A DNA stretch of 64,000 nt from Paucibacter sp. DJ2R-2 (GTDB taxonomy: Bacteria > Pseudomonadota > Gammaproteobacteria > Burkholderiales > Burkholderiaceae_C), in contig NZ_JAJIRT010000010.1 of NCBI RefSeq assembly GCF_025717675.1, positions 62,001-126,000 on the forward strand. The letters are read 5' to 3'. The position numbers were made by a program, and so were the translations under genes. The notes beneath the pieces were generated by a model. That model ran no database searches, was not told the origin of the DNA, and saw only the letters and a list, made by a program, of their open reading frames with translations. Every line of letters begins with the position of its first letter. Within the stretch, counting starts at the first letter, position 1. Below are positions 1 to 8,737 of the stretch, piece by piece.

Positions 1-1
1 G

Positions 2-502
2 GCCTGGGTGTGGCGCCATGCAGCCGATCACGGCGGCGACCCTAACCGCATCGTCCTTGTCGGCCATTCGGCGGGCGGGCACCTGGCCAGCATGCTGAGC
101 TGCTGCGACTGGAAAGTGGTGGCGCCTGATTTGCCTCGCCATCTGGTCAAGGGCGTACTGTCGATCTCGGGCGTGCATGACCTGGCGCCCTTGCGCCAGA
201 CTCCCTTCCTGCAGTCTGACCTCAAGCTCGATGCTGAGTCGGTGCGGCGTTTGAGCCCGGTTCATTTTCCAGCGCCTGACACGCCTCTCTATGCCATCTG
301 CGGCAGCGAAGAGAGTGAGGAGTTTCGTCGTCAGAATCGCTTGATCCGTCAGGCCTGGGGGCGGCGAGCGGTGCCGATCTGTGAAGAGATTGCCGGCTGC
401 AATCACTTCGACATCCTTCATGATTTGGCGGATCCTCAGGGCCGCAGCCACCAACTGGCGCGCAAGCTGCTTGATCTGCGCTGGTACAGCGCTTTGCTTT
501 GA
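2..502 (+). CDS. alpha/beta hydrolase, arylformamidase-like (5' partial)
   Basis: The reading frame is open to the left edge, so the N-terminal part lies outside the window. What remains is the C-terminal half of an alpha/beta hydrolase: the nucleophile elbow GHSAGGH, a stretch ISGVHDLAPL typical of the kynurenine formamidase/esterase group, and a C-terminal His in AGCNHFDIL that fits the catalytic His. A cluster GSEESEEF sits where the acidic member of the triad is expected. The family hydrolyses small esters or N-formylkynurenine; no tryptophan-degradation gene is visible beside it, so the substrate is open. It ends about 100 bp before the DUF3501 gene on the same strand. The hydrolase fold is secure, the exact activity is not. 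Confidence 0.75.
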   Translation, partial: AWVWRHAADHGGDPNRIVLVGHSAGGHLASMLSCCDWKVVAPDLPRHLVKGVLSISGVHDLAPLRQTPFLQSDLKLDAESVRRLSPVHFPAPDTPLYAICGSEESEEFRRQNRLIRQAWGRRAVPICEEIAGCNHFDILHDLADPQGRSHQLARKLLDLRWYSALL

Positions 503-518
503 CGCGGCCGAGGCCGCG
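503..518 (+). terminator. GC hairpin just after the hydrolase stop
   Basis: CGCGGC and GCCGCG flank a four-base CGAG loop directly after the stop codon. No T-tract follows, so termination is only a possibility; it could also be a chance palindrome in GC-rich DNA. Confidence 0.25.
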
Positions 519-603
519 CTACCATGGGCGTGCTGCAGCTTGGCCGTAACTGGGGCTGAACGAGCAGCATCGACGGGGACGGATCAGGGATGAGGACCAG
601 GCC

Positions 604-1206
604 ATGAGCATCAGCGCGGAAAGTCTCCTCAGTCTGGAGGACTACGGCGAATACCGGCGGGCCCATCAAGCCGAGATCCAGGAGTACCGGCGCCGTCGCT
701 CGGTGCTGCTGGGCGAACACATGAGCTTGCAGTTCGAGAGCGAACAGACCTTGCGTTACCAGCTGCAGGAGGTCTTGCTGGCCGAGCGCCTGGTTGAGCC
801 CGAGGACATCGAGCGAGAACTGAGTCTCTATGCGCGCTTGCTGCCCAGTGGCAGCAATTGGCGGGCCAGCTTGCTGATCGAGTTCGCCGACCCCCAGCAG
901 CGCGAGGTCGAATTGCCGGCGCTGCAGGGCGCTGAGCAGCGCTTTTTTGTCGAGGTGCAAGGCATGGAGCGCGTCTATGCCTTGGCCAATGAGGACTTAC
1001 CGCCCGTGGCGCCCGGAGCTGCCCCGGACAAGCCCTCAGCCGTGCATTTCCTGCGCTTCGAGTTCAGCCCCGAGCAGCGCGATGCCCTGCGCATTGGCAC
1101 ACCGGCCAATATCGGCTGCGAGCATCCCGCCTATCCGGTTGACGAACCGATTCCCCCATCCACGTTGAGCAGTCTGGTCGGTGACTTTCAGGACACCGCC
1201 ATATAG
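604..1206 (+). CDS. DUF3501 family protein
   Basis: A 200-residue soluble protein with no signal peptide or membrane segment. The N-terminal pattern (SLEDYGEYR, a basic RRRR stretch, LGEHMSLQFE, TLRYQLQEVL) is what I know of the DUF3501 family, which is about this length. The family has no proven reaction; relatives often lie near rubrerythrin or iron-sulfur genes, but none is seen here. The ATG is preceded by a GAGGA ribosome-binding site at about 591-595. Its last 19 bases overlap the convergent YitT-family gene. Family call fairly secure, function unknown. Confidence 0.75.
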   Translation: MSISAESLLSLEDYGEYRRAHQAEIQEYRRRRSVLLGEHMSLQFESEQTLRYQLQEVLLAERLVEPEDIERELSLYARLLPSGSNWRASLLIEFADPQQREVELPALQGAEQRFFVEVQGMERVYALANEDLPPVAPGAAPDKPSAVHFLRFEFSPEQRDALRIGTPANIGCEHPAYPVDEPIPPSTLSSLVGDFQDTAI

Positions 1207-1811
1207 CGGCCGGGTCGGTGGTTGATGGCCAGGGCGGCATTGATGGCCACCATGCCCAGCAAGGACATGCCGACACGCTCAGGCGCGACAAAGCCCAGGG
1301 CGCAGAGCAGGATCAAACCGTCCAGCCCCGCTTGCACATAGCCGGCGCGCCAGCCGCGTTTTTCTTGCAGATACAGCACCAGCACATTGAGCCCGCCCAG
1401 CGAAGCGCGGTGGCGGAACAGGATCAGCATGCCGGCGCCAATCAACAGGCCGCCGGTGATGGCGGCGAACCAAATATTGAGCTCGGCGAACTGCAACCAG
1501 CGTGGCAGCACCTCGGCCAGCACAGCCATCAGGCTGACGGCCGCGATGGTCTTGAGCGTGAAGGGCAGCCCCATGCGCCGGTAGGCCAGCCAGTAAAACG
1601 GCAGGTTGATGCAGAAGAACAAGGCGCCGAAAGGCAGGCCCAGGCTGTAGTGCAGCAAAAAGGCGATGCCCACGGTGCCGCCCGTCAGCATGCCGGCCTG
1701 CTTGAACAAGGCCACACCCAGGGCCACGAACAAGGTGCCGGTGACGATGGCCTGCACGTCCTCCAGCAGCGAATGCTTGAAGGTTCGGCTCAAGGTCTCC
1801 CGCAAACTCAT
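1188..1811 (-). CDS. YitT family membrane protein
   Basis: A 207-residue integral membrane protein with about five hydrophobic helices. Family-like features are the glycine-rich segment QAGMLTGGTVGIAFLLHY, a proline-bearing second helix (FFCINLPFYWLAY) and GGLLIGAGMLILFRHRASLGG. YitT proteins are widespread, with no agreed transport substrate. The short C-terminal soluble domain common in Firmicutes members is absent, as is usual in proteobacteria. Its ATG shares one base with the stop codon of the upstream DUF2788 gene (TGATG), so the two are very probably co-translated. The 3' end overlaps the convergent DUF3501 gene by 19 bases. Confidence 0.8.
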   Translation of the reverse strand: MSLRETLSRTFKHSLLEDVQAIVTGTLFVALGVALFKQAGMLTGGTVGIAFLLHYSLGLPFGALFFCINLPFYWLAYRRMGLPFTLKTIAAVSLMAVLAEVLPRWLQFAELNIWFAAITGGLLIGAGMLILFRHRASLGGLNVLVLYLQEKRGWRAGYVQAGLDGLILLCALGFVAPERVGMSLLGMVAINAALAINHRPGRYMAVS

Positions 1812-2026
1812 CAGACGATGCCGGCCATGAAGTACTTGATCACGCCCTTGGCCAGGAAGCCCACCAGGCCGAAGCCCAGGCCCAGCAGCAGGATGAAGGT
1901 GCCGAAGCGGCCAGCCTTGGATTCACGGGCCAACTGCAGGATGATGAACACCATATAGGCCATGAAGCCGCCCACGCCCCAGGTGAGGCAAAACTGGGCG
2001 AGTTCCTGTTCGCTGTATCCAAACAT
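1811..2026 (-). CDS. DUF2788 family small membrane protein
   Basis: A 71-residue protein starting MFGYSEQELAQF, with two predicted membrane helices (GGFMAYMVFIILQLA and FGTFILLLGLGFGLVGFLAKG) joined by a short basic loop, ESKAGR. This size and layout match DUF2788. The longer open frame to 2116 would add 30 residues without family character, so the internal ATG at 2026 is preferred. The stop codon overlaps the YitT start by one base, and the DUF2189 gene lies 43 bp upstream on the same strand, so the three small membrane-protein genes probably form one operon. Function unknown. Confidence 0.75.
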   Translation of the reverse strand: MFGYSEQELAQFCLTWGVGGFMAYMVFIILQLARESKAGRFGTFILLLGLGFGLVGFLAKGVIKYFMAGIV

Positions 2027-2069
2027 CCTGGTGTCTTTCGGTCCGATCTCGGCGTCTGTAGCTCGGCGT

Positions 2070-2852
2070 TCAGTCGTGAACGCTGACCAGATCGCGGTAG
2101 GCATGCCAGCTGGCATGGCCCAGCAAGGGCACGATCAGCACCAGGCCGACCATGAAAGTGGCCATGCCCAGCAGGGTCAGCAGCATGATGATTGCGGCCC
2201 ACAAGGCCACCGGTGCGGGGTACTCCATGACCACGCGCCAACTGGTGAAGACGGCGCCAAGCACGCCGATGTCGCGGTCCAGCAGCAGGGGCACGGCGAC
2301 CAGGGTGGAGGCAAACACCGGCGCGGCCAGCAAGGCGCCCAGGGCCAACCAGGCCTCGAACAGGTGAGAGTCTTCGTTGAGCACAACATGGCGCACGAAA
2401 TCGATCGGTTCGCGGATGGCGTGGCCACTGAAGCCGGTGATCAGCGAGGCGGACGTCATCACCCAGCCCGTGCCGGCAAAGGCCAGCAGCACGCCGAACA
2501 CCACCAGGCGCCCGTCGCGCGGCCACCAGGTGTGCAGCACGGTGTGCAGGCTCGGGGTCCGACCCAGCTCCAGGTCACGGCTGATGACATAAAGGCCGGT
2601 GGCGAGGATGGGTGCGACCAACAGGAAGCCGCTGAAGGCCCCGGCAAGCAGCCAGAAATGGTGGCGCGCCAGCAGCACGATCAGACTGCCGGCCAGGGCC
2701 ATGGCCAAGCCGTGGGCCAGGGAGGCCCCAGGGCAGCGCCACATATCGTGCCAGCCGCGTGCCAGCCAACCCAGAGGGCGCAGGGCAGGAATGGGCTTCA
2801 CGCCGAATTTGCGTGATTGGGCCAGGGCTTTTTCGGTGTCCAGGAAGGGCAT
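2070..2852 (-). CDS. DUF2189 family membrane protein
   Basis: A 260-residue multi-pass membrane protein with about six hydrophobic segments. The family pattern is visible: a soluble N-terminal lead-in (KFGVKPIPALRPLGWLARGW), helices separated by a cytoplasmic loop RDLELGRTPSL, and a C-terminal glycine-rich helix GLVLIVPLLGHASWHAYRDL, matching the DUF2189 group of proteobacterial inner-membrane proteins. No enzymatic motif is visible. It is the first gene of the run with DUF2788 and YitT. Role unknown; a transport or envelope function is only inference from topology. Confidence 0.75.
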   Translation of the reverse strand: MPFLDTEKALAQSRKFGVKPIPALRPLGWLARGWHDMWRCPGASLAHGLAMALAGSLIVLLARHHFWLLAGAFSGFLLVAPILATGLYVISRDLELGRTPSLHTVLHTWWPRDGRLVVFGVLLAFAGTGWVMTSASLITGFSGHAIREPIDFVRHVVLNEDSHLFEAWLALGALLAAPVFASTLVAVPLLLDRDIGVLGAVFTSWRVVMEYPAPVALWAAIIMLLTLLGMATFMVGLVLIVPLLGHASWHAYRDLVSVHD

Positions 2853-2964
2853 GGGCGGGATCAGGTCTCAGCAGCAATGGTGCCATGCTCGCACGGTCAT
2901 GTCCTTGATGCCCATCAAGACAAACACGGGTGGGCCACTGGATGGCGCCCGCGCTGCACTCTGC

Positions 2965-5559
2965 TCAGGCGGGCAGGCTCACTGCGTCGAGCAATTCACT
3001 CTCGATTTGAAGCTGGGCGCGGTTCTGCTGCAGCGCAGGCCCATCGACGAGAAAGGTGTCTTCCACCCGCTCGCCCAAGGTGGAAATCTTGGCCAGCTGA
3101 AGATTGATGCCGTGGCGGGCCAGCACCCGGGCAATCGCGTAAAGCAGGCCAGCGCGGTCGCTGGTGCTGATGGACAGCAGCCAGGCCTGGCCGCGTTCAT
3201 CGGGTCGCAGGGCAATGCGCGGCGTGTAGGGGAAGCTCTTGACCCGGCGCGAGAGCCGGCCACGGCGCGGCTCGGGCAACGGGCCTTGGGCCAGCAAGGC
3301 CTGGCTCAGCTTGGTTTCAACCAGGGAGACCAGGTCTCGGTGGTGCAGTTCCAGATCGGGGCTGATGACCTGGAAGGTATCCAGGGCGAAGCCGCGTCGG
3401 GTGGTGTGGACCTTGGCATCGAGGATGTTGAAGCCGGCGCCGTCGAAGTATCCGCAGATGCGGGCGAACAGGTCCTGGCGGTCTGGCGAATAGACCAGCA
3501 CCTGCAGGCCTTCGCCAATCGGCGAGGGCCGGGCCTGGACCACCGGCGTGGCGGTCTGCACATGGCGCCAGAGCGAGCGTGCATGCCAGGCCAGCTCGCC
3601 CGCTTCATGACGGGCGAAGTAACTGATAGCCAGGGTGTCCCAGAGCGCGGTCTCGGTGCCGGGCAGCATGGAGTGCAGGGCCAGGCTGTGGCGCGCTTCG
3701 TTCTTGCGCGCCTCAATGTCGGCGGCCAGATTGGGTTGGGCGCCGCCCAGGGCGCGCAGGGCCAAGCGGTAGAGGTCTTCCAGCAGCTTGCCCTTCCAGG
3801 CATTCCAGACCTTGGGGCTGGTGCCGCGGATGTCGGCCACGGTCAGCAGGTAGAGCGCCGTCAGGTGGCGGGCATCACCGACGGTGGCGACATAACGCTG
3901 GATCACTTCGGGTTCGGACAGGTCTTCCTTTTGCGCCACACGCGAGTGGGTCAGATGGTGCTGAACCAGGAAGACGACCAGCTCACTGTCCTCTTTGCTC
4001 AGGCCGTGGTCGCGGCAGAAGCGCCGCGCGTCGTCACCGCCGAGCTCGGAATGGTCACCGCCGCGGCCCTTGGCCACATCGTGGAAGAGGGCGGCGATAT
4101 AGAGCAGCTCGGGCTTGTCCCACTGCGCCGCCAGCTGCGAGCAGAAGGCGTACTCGTGCGCATGCTCTGGGATGAAGAAGCGCCGCACATTGCGCAGCAC
4201 CATCAGGATGTGCTGGTCCACCGTGTAGACGTGGAACAGATCGTGCTGCATCTGGCCGACGATGCCACGGAACACCCAAAGGTAGCGCCCCAGCACCGAG
4301 GTCTGGTTCATCAGCCGGAAGGCGTGGGTCTGGCCCTCGGGTTGGCGCAGGATCTGCATGAAGGTGGCGCGGTTCACCGGGTCGCGGCGGAAGGCCGCGT
4401 CCATTTGCGCGCGGGCGTTGTAGAGCGCGCGCAAGGTGCGGGCCGACAAGCCCTTGATGCCGGGCGTCTGCTGGTAGACCAGAAAGGTGCGCAGGATGGC
4501 ATGGGGCTCGCGCTCGTAGAGCTCGTCGCTGGCCACTTCCAGCATGCCGGCGCGGTCCAGGAACTGCTGCTCATGGCCCGGAATGGGGCGCATCAGACCC
4601 TGCTGGGAGCCGTTGATCTGTTCCTCCAGATTCAGCAAGAGGATCTGGTTCAGCTGGGTCACGGCCTTGGCTGCCCAGTAGAAACGCCGCATCAGCACTT
4701 CCGAGGCGCGCTGGGCCTTGCTGGACTGGTAACCGAAGCTCTCGGCCACGGCGGTCTGCAGGTCGAAGACCAGGCGGTCTTCGCGTCGGCCGGCCACCGC
4801 ATGCAGGCGGGCCCGGATCAGCTTGAGCAGGCCTTCGTTGCGCTGCAGTTGGCGGCTCTCGAAGGCCGTGATGAGGCCACGTGCGGCCAGGGCTTTCCAA
4901 GTATGGCCCAGGCCGGCGGCGCGGGCGATCCAGATCAGCACCTGCAGATCGCGCAGGCCGCCCGGGCTTTCCTTGCAATTCGGTTCCAGCGAGTAGGGCG
5001 TGTCCTCGAATTTCGTGTGCCGCTGTCGGGCCTCCAGCGTCTTGGCGCGCAAGAAAGCGCTGACGTCGAGATGCGCATGCTGGCCCTGCACCATCTGCTT
5101 GAACAGCGCGCGTGCGCCGGCCAGCGGCCGGGCTTCTAGCAGGGCGGTCTGCACCGTCACATCGGCGGATGCTTCCTGCAGGCATTCACCAAGTGTGCGC
5201 ACCGAGGAGCCCAGCTCCAGGCCGATGTCCCAGCAGGCGGTGATGAAGGCTTCGATGCTTTGCTTGACGGCGCCGGGCTGGTGCGATTCGACCCCGTCCG
5301 GCAGCAAGAGCAGCACATCGACATCGGAGTAGGGGAAGAGCTCGCCGCGGCCATAACCGCCCACGGCCACCAGACAGAAACCGGGCGGCATCTCGGCCTG
5401 GGCCCAGAGCTGCTGCAGCACACCGTCGACATGGCGGGCCAGCTGGCGCAGCAGACGCTCGGCGGCGCGCTGGGTCGGCGGCGCGGCGCGGAACGCTTCG
5501 ATCAGCGCCTGCTTGCCGCCCTTGAGCTGCTGGCGCAGCTCCGTGATGCTGCTGGCCAT
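2965..5559 (-). CDS. glnD: [protein-PII] uridylyltransferase / uridylyl-removing enzyme
   Basis: Bifunctional nitrogen sensor that uridylylates PII proteins at low glutamine and removes UMP at high glutamine. The 864-residue length is normal. Order of parts: nucleotidyltransferase domain with GGYGRGELFPYSDVD (G67-G68, metal ligands D79 and D81), a helical linker, an HD phosphohydrolase domain with LFHDVAKGRGGDH, and two C-terminal ACT domains that bind glutamine. The start MASSITEL at 5559 has a GAGAGG site upstream; the longer frame to 5673 would run into map. It follows map by 11 bp on the same strand, a common betaproteobacterial order. No sign of damage. Confidence 0.97.
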   Translation of the reverse strand: MASSITELRQQLKGGKQALIEAFRAAPPTQRAAERLLRQLARHVDGVLQQLWAQAEMPPGFCLVAVGGYGRGELFPYSDVDVLLLLPDGVESHQPGAVKQSIEAFITACWDIGLELGSSVRTLGECLQEASADVTVQTALLEARPLAGARALFKQMVQGQHAHLDVSAFLRAKTLEARQRHTKFEDTPYSLEPNCKESPGGLRDLQVLIWIARAAGLGHTWKALAARGLITAFESRQLQRNEGLLKLIRARLHAVAGRREDRLVFDLQTAVAESFGYQSSKAQRASEVLMRRFYWAAKAVTQLNQILLLNLEEQINGSQQGLMRPIPGHEQQFLDRAGMLEVASDELYEREPHAILRTFLVYQQTPGIKGLSARTLRALYNARAQMDAAFRRDPVNRATFMQILRQPEGQTHAFRLMNQTSVLGRYLWVFRGIVGQMQHDLFHVYTVDQHILMVLRNVRRFFIPEHAHEYAFCSQLAAQWDKPELLYIAALFHDVAKGRGGDHSELGGDDARRFCRDHGLSKEDSELVVFLVQHHLTHSRVAQKEDLSEPEVIQRYVATVGDARHLTALYLLTVADIRGTSPKVWNAWKGKLLEDLYRLALRALGGAQPNLAADIEARKNEARHSLALHSMLPGTETALWDTLAISYFARHEAGELAWHARSLWRHVQTATPVVQARPSPIGEGLQVLVYSPDRQDLFARICGYFDGAGFNILDAKVHTTRRGFALDTFQVISPDLELHHRDLVSLVETKLSQALLAQGPLPEPRRGRLSRRVKSFPYTPRIALRPDERGQAWLLSISTSDRAGLLYAIARVLARHGINLQLAKISTLGERVEDTFLVDGPALQQNRAQLQIESELLDAVSLPA

Positions 5560-5570
5560 GGCGGCGCCTC

Positions 5571-6383
5571 TCAGGTGCAGGTGCTGGTGATGAAGGCGGG
5601 CAGGGCGGGGCTGCCCTCGGACAGAGTGAAGACCTCGTAGCCGGTCTCGGTGACCATCAGCGTGTGTTCCCACTGGGCCGACAGCGAGCGGTCCTTGGTG
5701 ACGATGGTCCAGCCATCGCCGGTTTCCTTGATCTCGCGGCGGCCGGCATTGATCATGGGCTCAATCGTGAAGACCATGCCAGGCACCAGCTCCTCCAGCG
5801 TGCCGGGGCGGCCGTAGTGCAGCACCTGCGGCTCTTCATGGAAGACCTGGCCGATGCCGTGGCCGCAGAACTCGCGCACGATGGAAAAGCCGTTGCTCTC
5901 GGCATAGCTCTGGATGGCATGTCCGATGTCGCCCAGGCGAGCGCCGGGCTTGACTTTGGCGATGCCCTTCCACATGGCCTCGTAGGTAAAGGCGCACAGG
6001 CGCTTGGCGGCGATCGAGCCCTCGCCGACCACAAACATGCGGCTGGTGTCGCCATGCCAGCCATCCTTGATCACGGTGACATCGATGTTGACGATGTCGC
6101 CGTTCTTCAGCGCCCGGTCATTGGGAATGCCGTGGCAGACCTGGTGGTTGATCGAGGTGCAGATGGACTTGGGGTAGGGGATGTAGCCGGCCGGCGTGTA
6201 GTTCAGCGGCGCGGGAATCGCTTGCTGGACATTGACGATGTAGTCATGCGCCAGCTTGTCGAGTTGTTCGGTGGTGATGCCCGGTTTGACATGCGGGGTC
6301 AGCATGTCCAGCACCTCGGAGGCCAGGCGCCCGGCAATGCGCAAGGCCGGAATGTCGGCGCCGGATTTGATCGTGATCGTCAT
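5571..6383 (-). CDS. map: type I methionine aminopeptidase
   Basis: Removes the initiator methionine from nascent proteins in the cytoplasm. The 270-residue protein has the full pita-bread metal site: D101 in VNIDVTV, D112 in HGDTSRM, H175 in CGHGIG, E208 in FTIEPM and E239 in WEHTLMV. The N-terminal extension typical of type Ib enzymes is absent. I take MTITIKSG at 6383 as the start because the frame further upstream (to 6635) has no family similarity and overlaps the divergent gene. The gene lies upstream of glnD, 11 bp apart, and divergent from the DUF1624 gene across 82 bp that must hold both promoters. Confidence 0.97.
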   Translation of the reverse strand: MTITIKSGADIPALRIAGRLASEVLDMLTPHVKPGITTEQLDKLAHDYIVNVQQAIPAPLNYTPAGYIPYPKSICTSINHQVCHGIPNDRALKNGDIVNIDVTVIKDGWHGDTSRMFVVGEGSIAAKRLCAFTYEAMWKGIAKVKPGARLGDIGHAIQSYAESNGFSIVREFCGHGIGQVFHEEPQVLHYGRPGTLEELVPGMVFTIEPMINAGRREIKETGDGWTIVTKDRSLSAQWEHTLMVTETGYEVFTLSEGSPALPAFITSTCT

Positions 6384-6465
6384 GGGCAGGGATTTTACGT
6401 GCTGCGCCGGCGCCTTGCCCTGCCTACCATCGCGGCTTTGCCCGCGGCGACGGGAGGGGGCAGCG

Positions 6466-7680
6466 ATGAGACAGGCAAGCGAGGCCGCCTCGGGAGGCGC
6501 GGGTTTAAAGCCCTCGGAGACCGGCGCCAGACCCTCGGCCCATCGGCTCAGCGCCATCGATCTGCTGCGCGGCTTGGTGGTGGCGCTGATGGCGCTGGAC
6601 CACACGCGCGACTTCTTCGCCCCCTTGAATTTCAACCCGCTGGACCTGAGTCAGAGCAGCCTGGCCTGGTTTCTGACGCGTTGGATCACGCATTTGTGCG
6701 CGCCGACCTTTGTGCTCTTGGCAGGCATGTCGGCCTGGCTGCGCGGCCAGCGGCACAGCCGTGCGGACATGAGTCGCTATCTGCTGGGCCGGGGTGCTTT
6801 GCTGGTGCTGCTGGAGCTGAGCTGGGTCAGCTTCAGCTGGCAGTTTGGTTTTGAGACCCTGATCTTGCAAGTGATCTGGGCGATCGGCGTGGCCATGATG
6901 GCGCTGGGCCTGCTGATCTGGCTGCCGCGCTGGGCCGTGATCGCCGTGGCCGCCGGCCTGATCCTGCCGCACAACCTGCTCGATGCCTGGCATGGCGAGG
7001 GTGCCAGCCGGGCCTTCATGCTCTGGCACCAGGGCGGCTACTTCAAGCCGGCCGCCGCCGGGCCGGGGGTGATGGTGGTGTATCCGCTGATGCCCTGGAT
7101 CGGCTGGATGGCGGCCGGCTATGCGCTCGGGCCGCTGCTTCGCTGGCCGGCGGCGCAGCGTCAACGCTTCCTGCTGCTGGCGGCCCTGGGCTTGTTGCTG
7201 GGTTTTGTGCTGCTGCGTGCCACGGGTCTTTACGGCGACCCGCATCCCTGGGTGGCCCAGGGCCGGCCGCTCTGGCATGAGGCCCTGGCCTTCATCGACG
7301 TGCACAAATACCCGCCCTCGCTGCTCTACTTGGCCATCACCGGGGCCTTCACCCTGGCCGCGCTGGCCCTGCTGGAGCGAGCGATGGAGGGCGGGAGTTT
7401 GCAAGCGCCCGCGCCGCTGATGCTGTTCGGCCGCCACGCGCAGTTTTTCTACCTGCTGCACATCGCCATGATCCATGGGCTGGCGGGCGCCTGGTACTGG
7501 CTGCGCTACGGCGCCTTGCCCAGCGACGGGGCACACATGCCGGCCGGCTATGCGCCCTCGCTGTGGGTCTGTTACGGCGCCTGGCTGGGCGTGCTGGGCC
7601 TGATGTGGGTGTTGTGTCGGGCCTGGAGCCGCTGGCAGCGGAGCCGGACTCAGTCCTTCCAGACGATGATGCCGAAGTAG
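6466..7680 (+). CDS. DUF1624 / HGSNAT-like membrane acyltransferase family protein
   Basis: A 404-residue protein with about ten membrane helices. After a polar N-terminal tail comes [20 protein letters not shown] followed by TRDFF, the hallmark opening of the DUF1624/heparan-alpha-glucosaminide N-acetyltransferase catalytic-domain group, with the conserved His after LMALD. Further family features are [18 protein letters not shown] and [17 protein letters not shown]. Relatives are thought to transfer acetyl groups across the inner membrane; the bacterial substrate is not known. The ATG at 6466 has a strong GGGAGGGGG site at 6452-6460, which decides against the longer frame from 6256. It converges on uppP with a 31-base overlap. 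Confidence 0.82.
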   Translation: MRQASEAASGGAGLKPSETGARPSAHRLSAIDLLRGLVVALMALDHTRDFFAPLNFNPLDLSQSSLAWFLTRWITHLCAPTFVLLAGMSAWLRGQRHSRADMSRYLLGRGALLVLLELSWVSFSWQFGFETLILQVIWAIGVAMMALGLLIWLPRWAVIAVAAGLILPHNLLDAWHGEGASRAFMLWHQGGYFKPAAAGPGVMVVYPLMPWIGWMAAGYALGPLLRWPAAQRQRFLLLAALGLLLGFVLLRATGLYGDPHPWVAQGRPLWHEALAFIDVHKYPPSLLYLAITGAFTLAALALLERAMEGGSLQAPAPLMLFGRHAQFFYLLHIAMIHGLAGAWYWLRYGALPSDGAHMPAGYAPSLWVCYGAWLGVLGLMWVLCRAWSRWQRSRTQSFQTMMPK

Positions 7681-8474
7681 GACGTCACCAGCACGATCAC
7701 GCCGAAGACGATGCGGTAGTAGGCGAAGGGCACAAAGCTGTGGCTGGAGATGTAGCGCAGCAGCCAGCGCACGCAGACCCAGGCGCTGATGAAGGAGAAC
7801 AGCAGGCCGACCGCGAACATGGGCACATCGGCCATGCTGAGCAGGGCGCGCTCTTTGATCAGGCTGTAGGCGCCGGCGCCTATCAGGGTCGGGATGGCCA
7901 GGAAGAAGGAGAAGTCAGTCGCGGCCTTGCGCGACAGGCCCATCAGCATGCCGCCGATGATGGTGGAGCCCGAACGGCTGGTGCCCGGCACCATGGCCAG
8001 ACACTGGATCAGGCCGACCTTGAGCGCGTCCAGCGGCGTCATATCGTCCACATGGGCGATGCGCACGGCGGCCTGCTGGCGGCGTTCGGCCCAGAGGATG
8101 ATGAAGCCGCCGATGATGAAGGTGCTGGCCACCACGGTGGGTGTGAACAGATGGGCCTTGATGGCCTTGCCAAACAGCAGGCCCAGGATCACGGCCGGCA
8201 GAAAGCCTATGGCGACATTGAGGGTGAAGCGGCGGGCGCGGGCATCCGAGCCTAGACCTGTGGCCACTTCACGCAGGCGCTGCCAGTAGACCAGGATGAC
8301 GGCGAAGATGGCGCCGGTCTGGATGGCGATGTCGAAGACCTTGCTCTTGGCATCGTCGAAGCCGAGCAGGGCGCCGGTCAGGATCAGGTGTCCGGTGGAC
8401 GAGATGGGCAGGAACTCGGTCAGCCCCTCGACGATGCCCATGATGGCGGCCTTGATCAGCAAAACGATGTCCAC
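7650..8474 (-). CDS. uppP: undecaprenyl-diphosphatase
   Basis: Inner-membrane phosphatase (BacA type) that recycles undecaprenyl pyrophosphate to the monophosphate for peptidoglycan and other envelope polymers. It shows both family signatures: [15 protein letters not shown] near the N-terminus and [10 protein letters not shown] in the second half, whose Glu, Ser and Arg residues form the active site, plus about eight hydrophobic segments. I choose the GTG at 8474, giving the canonical opening [13 protein letters not shown], because a GAGGGAG site lies eight bases upstream; the GTG at 8483 would sit inside that site. Product 274 residues. The 3' end overlaps the convergent DUF1624 gene by 31 bases. 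Confidence 0.95.
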   Translation of the reverse strand: MDIVLLIKAAIMGIVEGLTEFLPISSTGHLILTGALLGFDDAKSKVFDIAIQTGAIFAVILVYWQRLREVATGLGSDARARRFTLNVAIGFLPAVILGLLFGKAIKAHLFTPTVVASTFIIGGFIILWAERRQQAAVRIAHVDDMTPLDALKVGLIQCLAMVPGTSRSGSTIIGGMLMGLSRKAATDFSFFLAIPTLIGAGAYSLIKERALLSMADVPMFAVGLLFSFISAWVCVRWLLRYISSHSFVPFAYYRIVFGVIVLVTSYFGIIVWKD

Positions 8475-8514
8475 GCAGGGCACTCCCTCTCGGTTTTGAA
8501 ATGGCCGCGATGAT

Positions 8515-8547
8515 AGCCCGCCCGGGTTTCAGCGCTTCGGGCGGGCT
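8515..8547. other. perfect 10-bp inverted repeat upstream of uppP
   Basis: AGCCCGCCCG at 8515-8524 is exactly complemented by CGGGCGGGCT at 8538-8547 across a 13-base loop. It lies 41 bp upstream of the uppP start, in the 263-bp divergent region with the RND adaptor. There is no T-tract, and no gene reads into it as a terminator would need. It could be a 5' leader hairpin or a protein-binding palindrome. Confidence 0.4.
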
Positions 8548-8737
8548 GACTGAGCCCGCATAAGATTCTTTACCTGCTGACCGTGCGAGCCTGCCTCACA
8601 ATCGGGGCCGTCGCTGCCAGCGCACCCGGCTCCTGCTGGGTATGCTGCGGCCCGGCCATCGCCAGCTGTCTGACTGGCAGAAGTTGCAATGCTGTTCGCG
8701 CGGCCACTGCCGCGTCTTGCCTGAGAGTGTTCCGCGC

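Noticed and set aside
2599-5139. An 846-codon open frame on the plus strand
   Set aside because: It is antisense to glnD, has no family motif and only reflects the high GC codon pattern; glnD on the other strand is complete.
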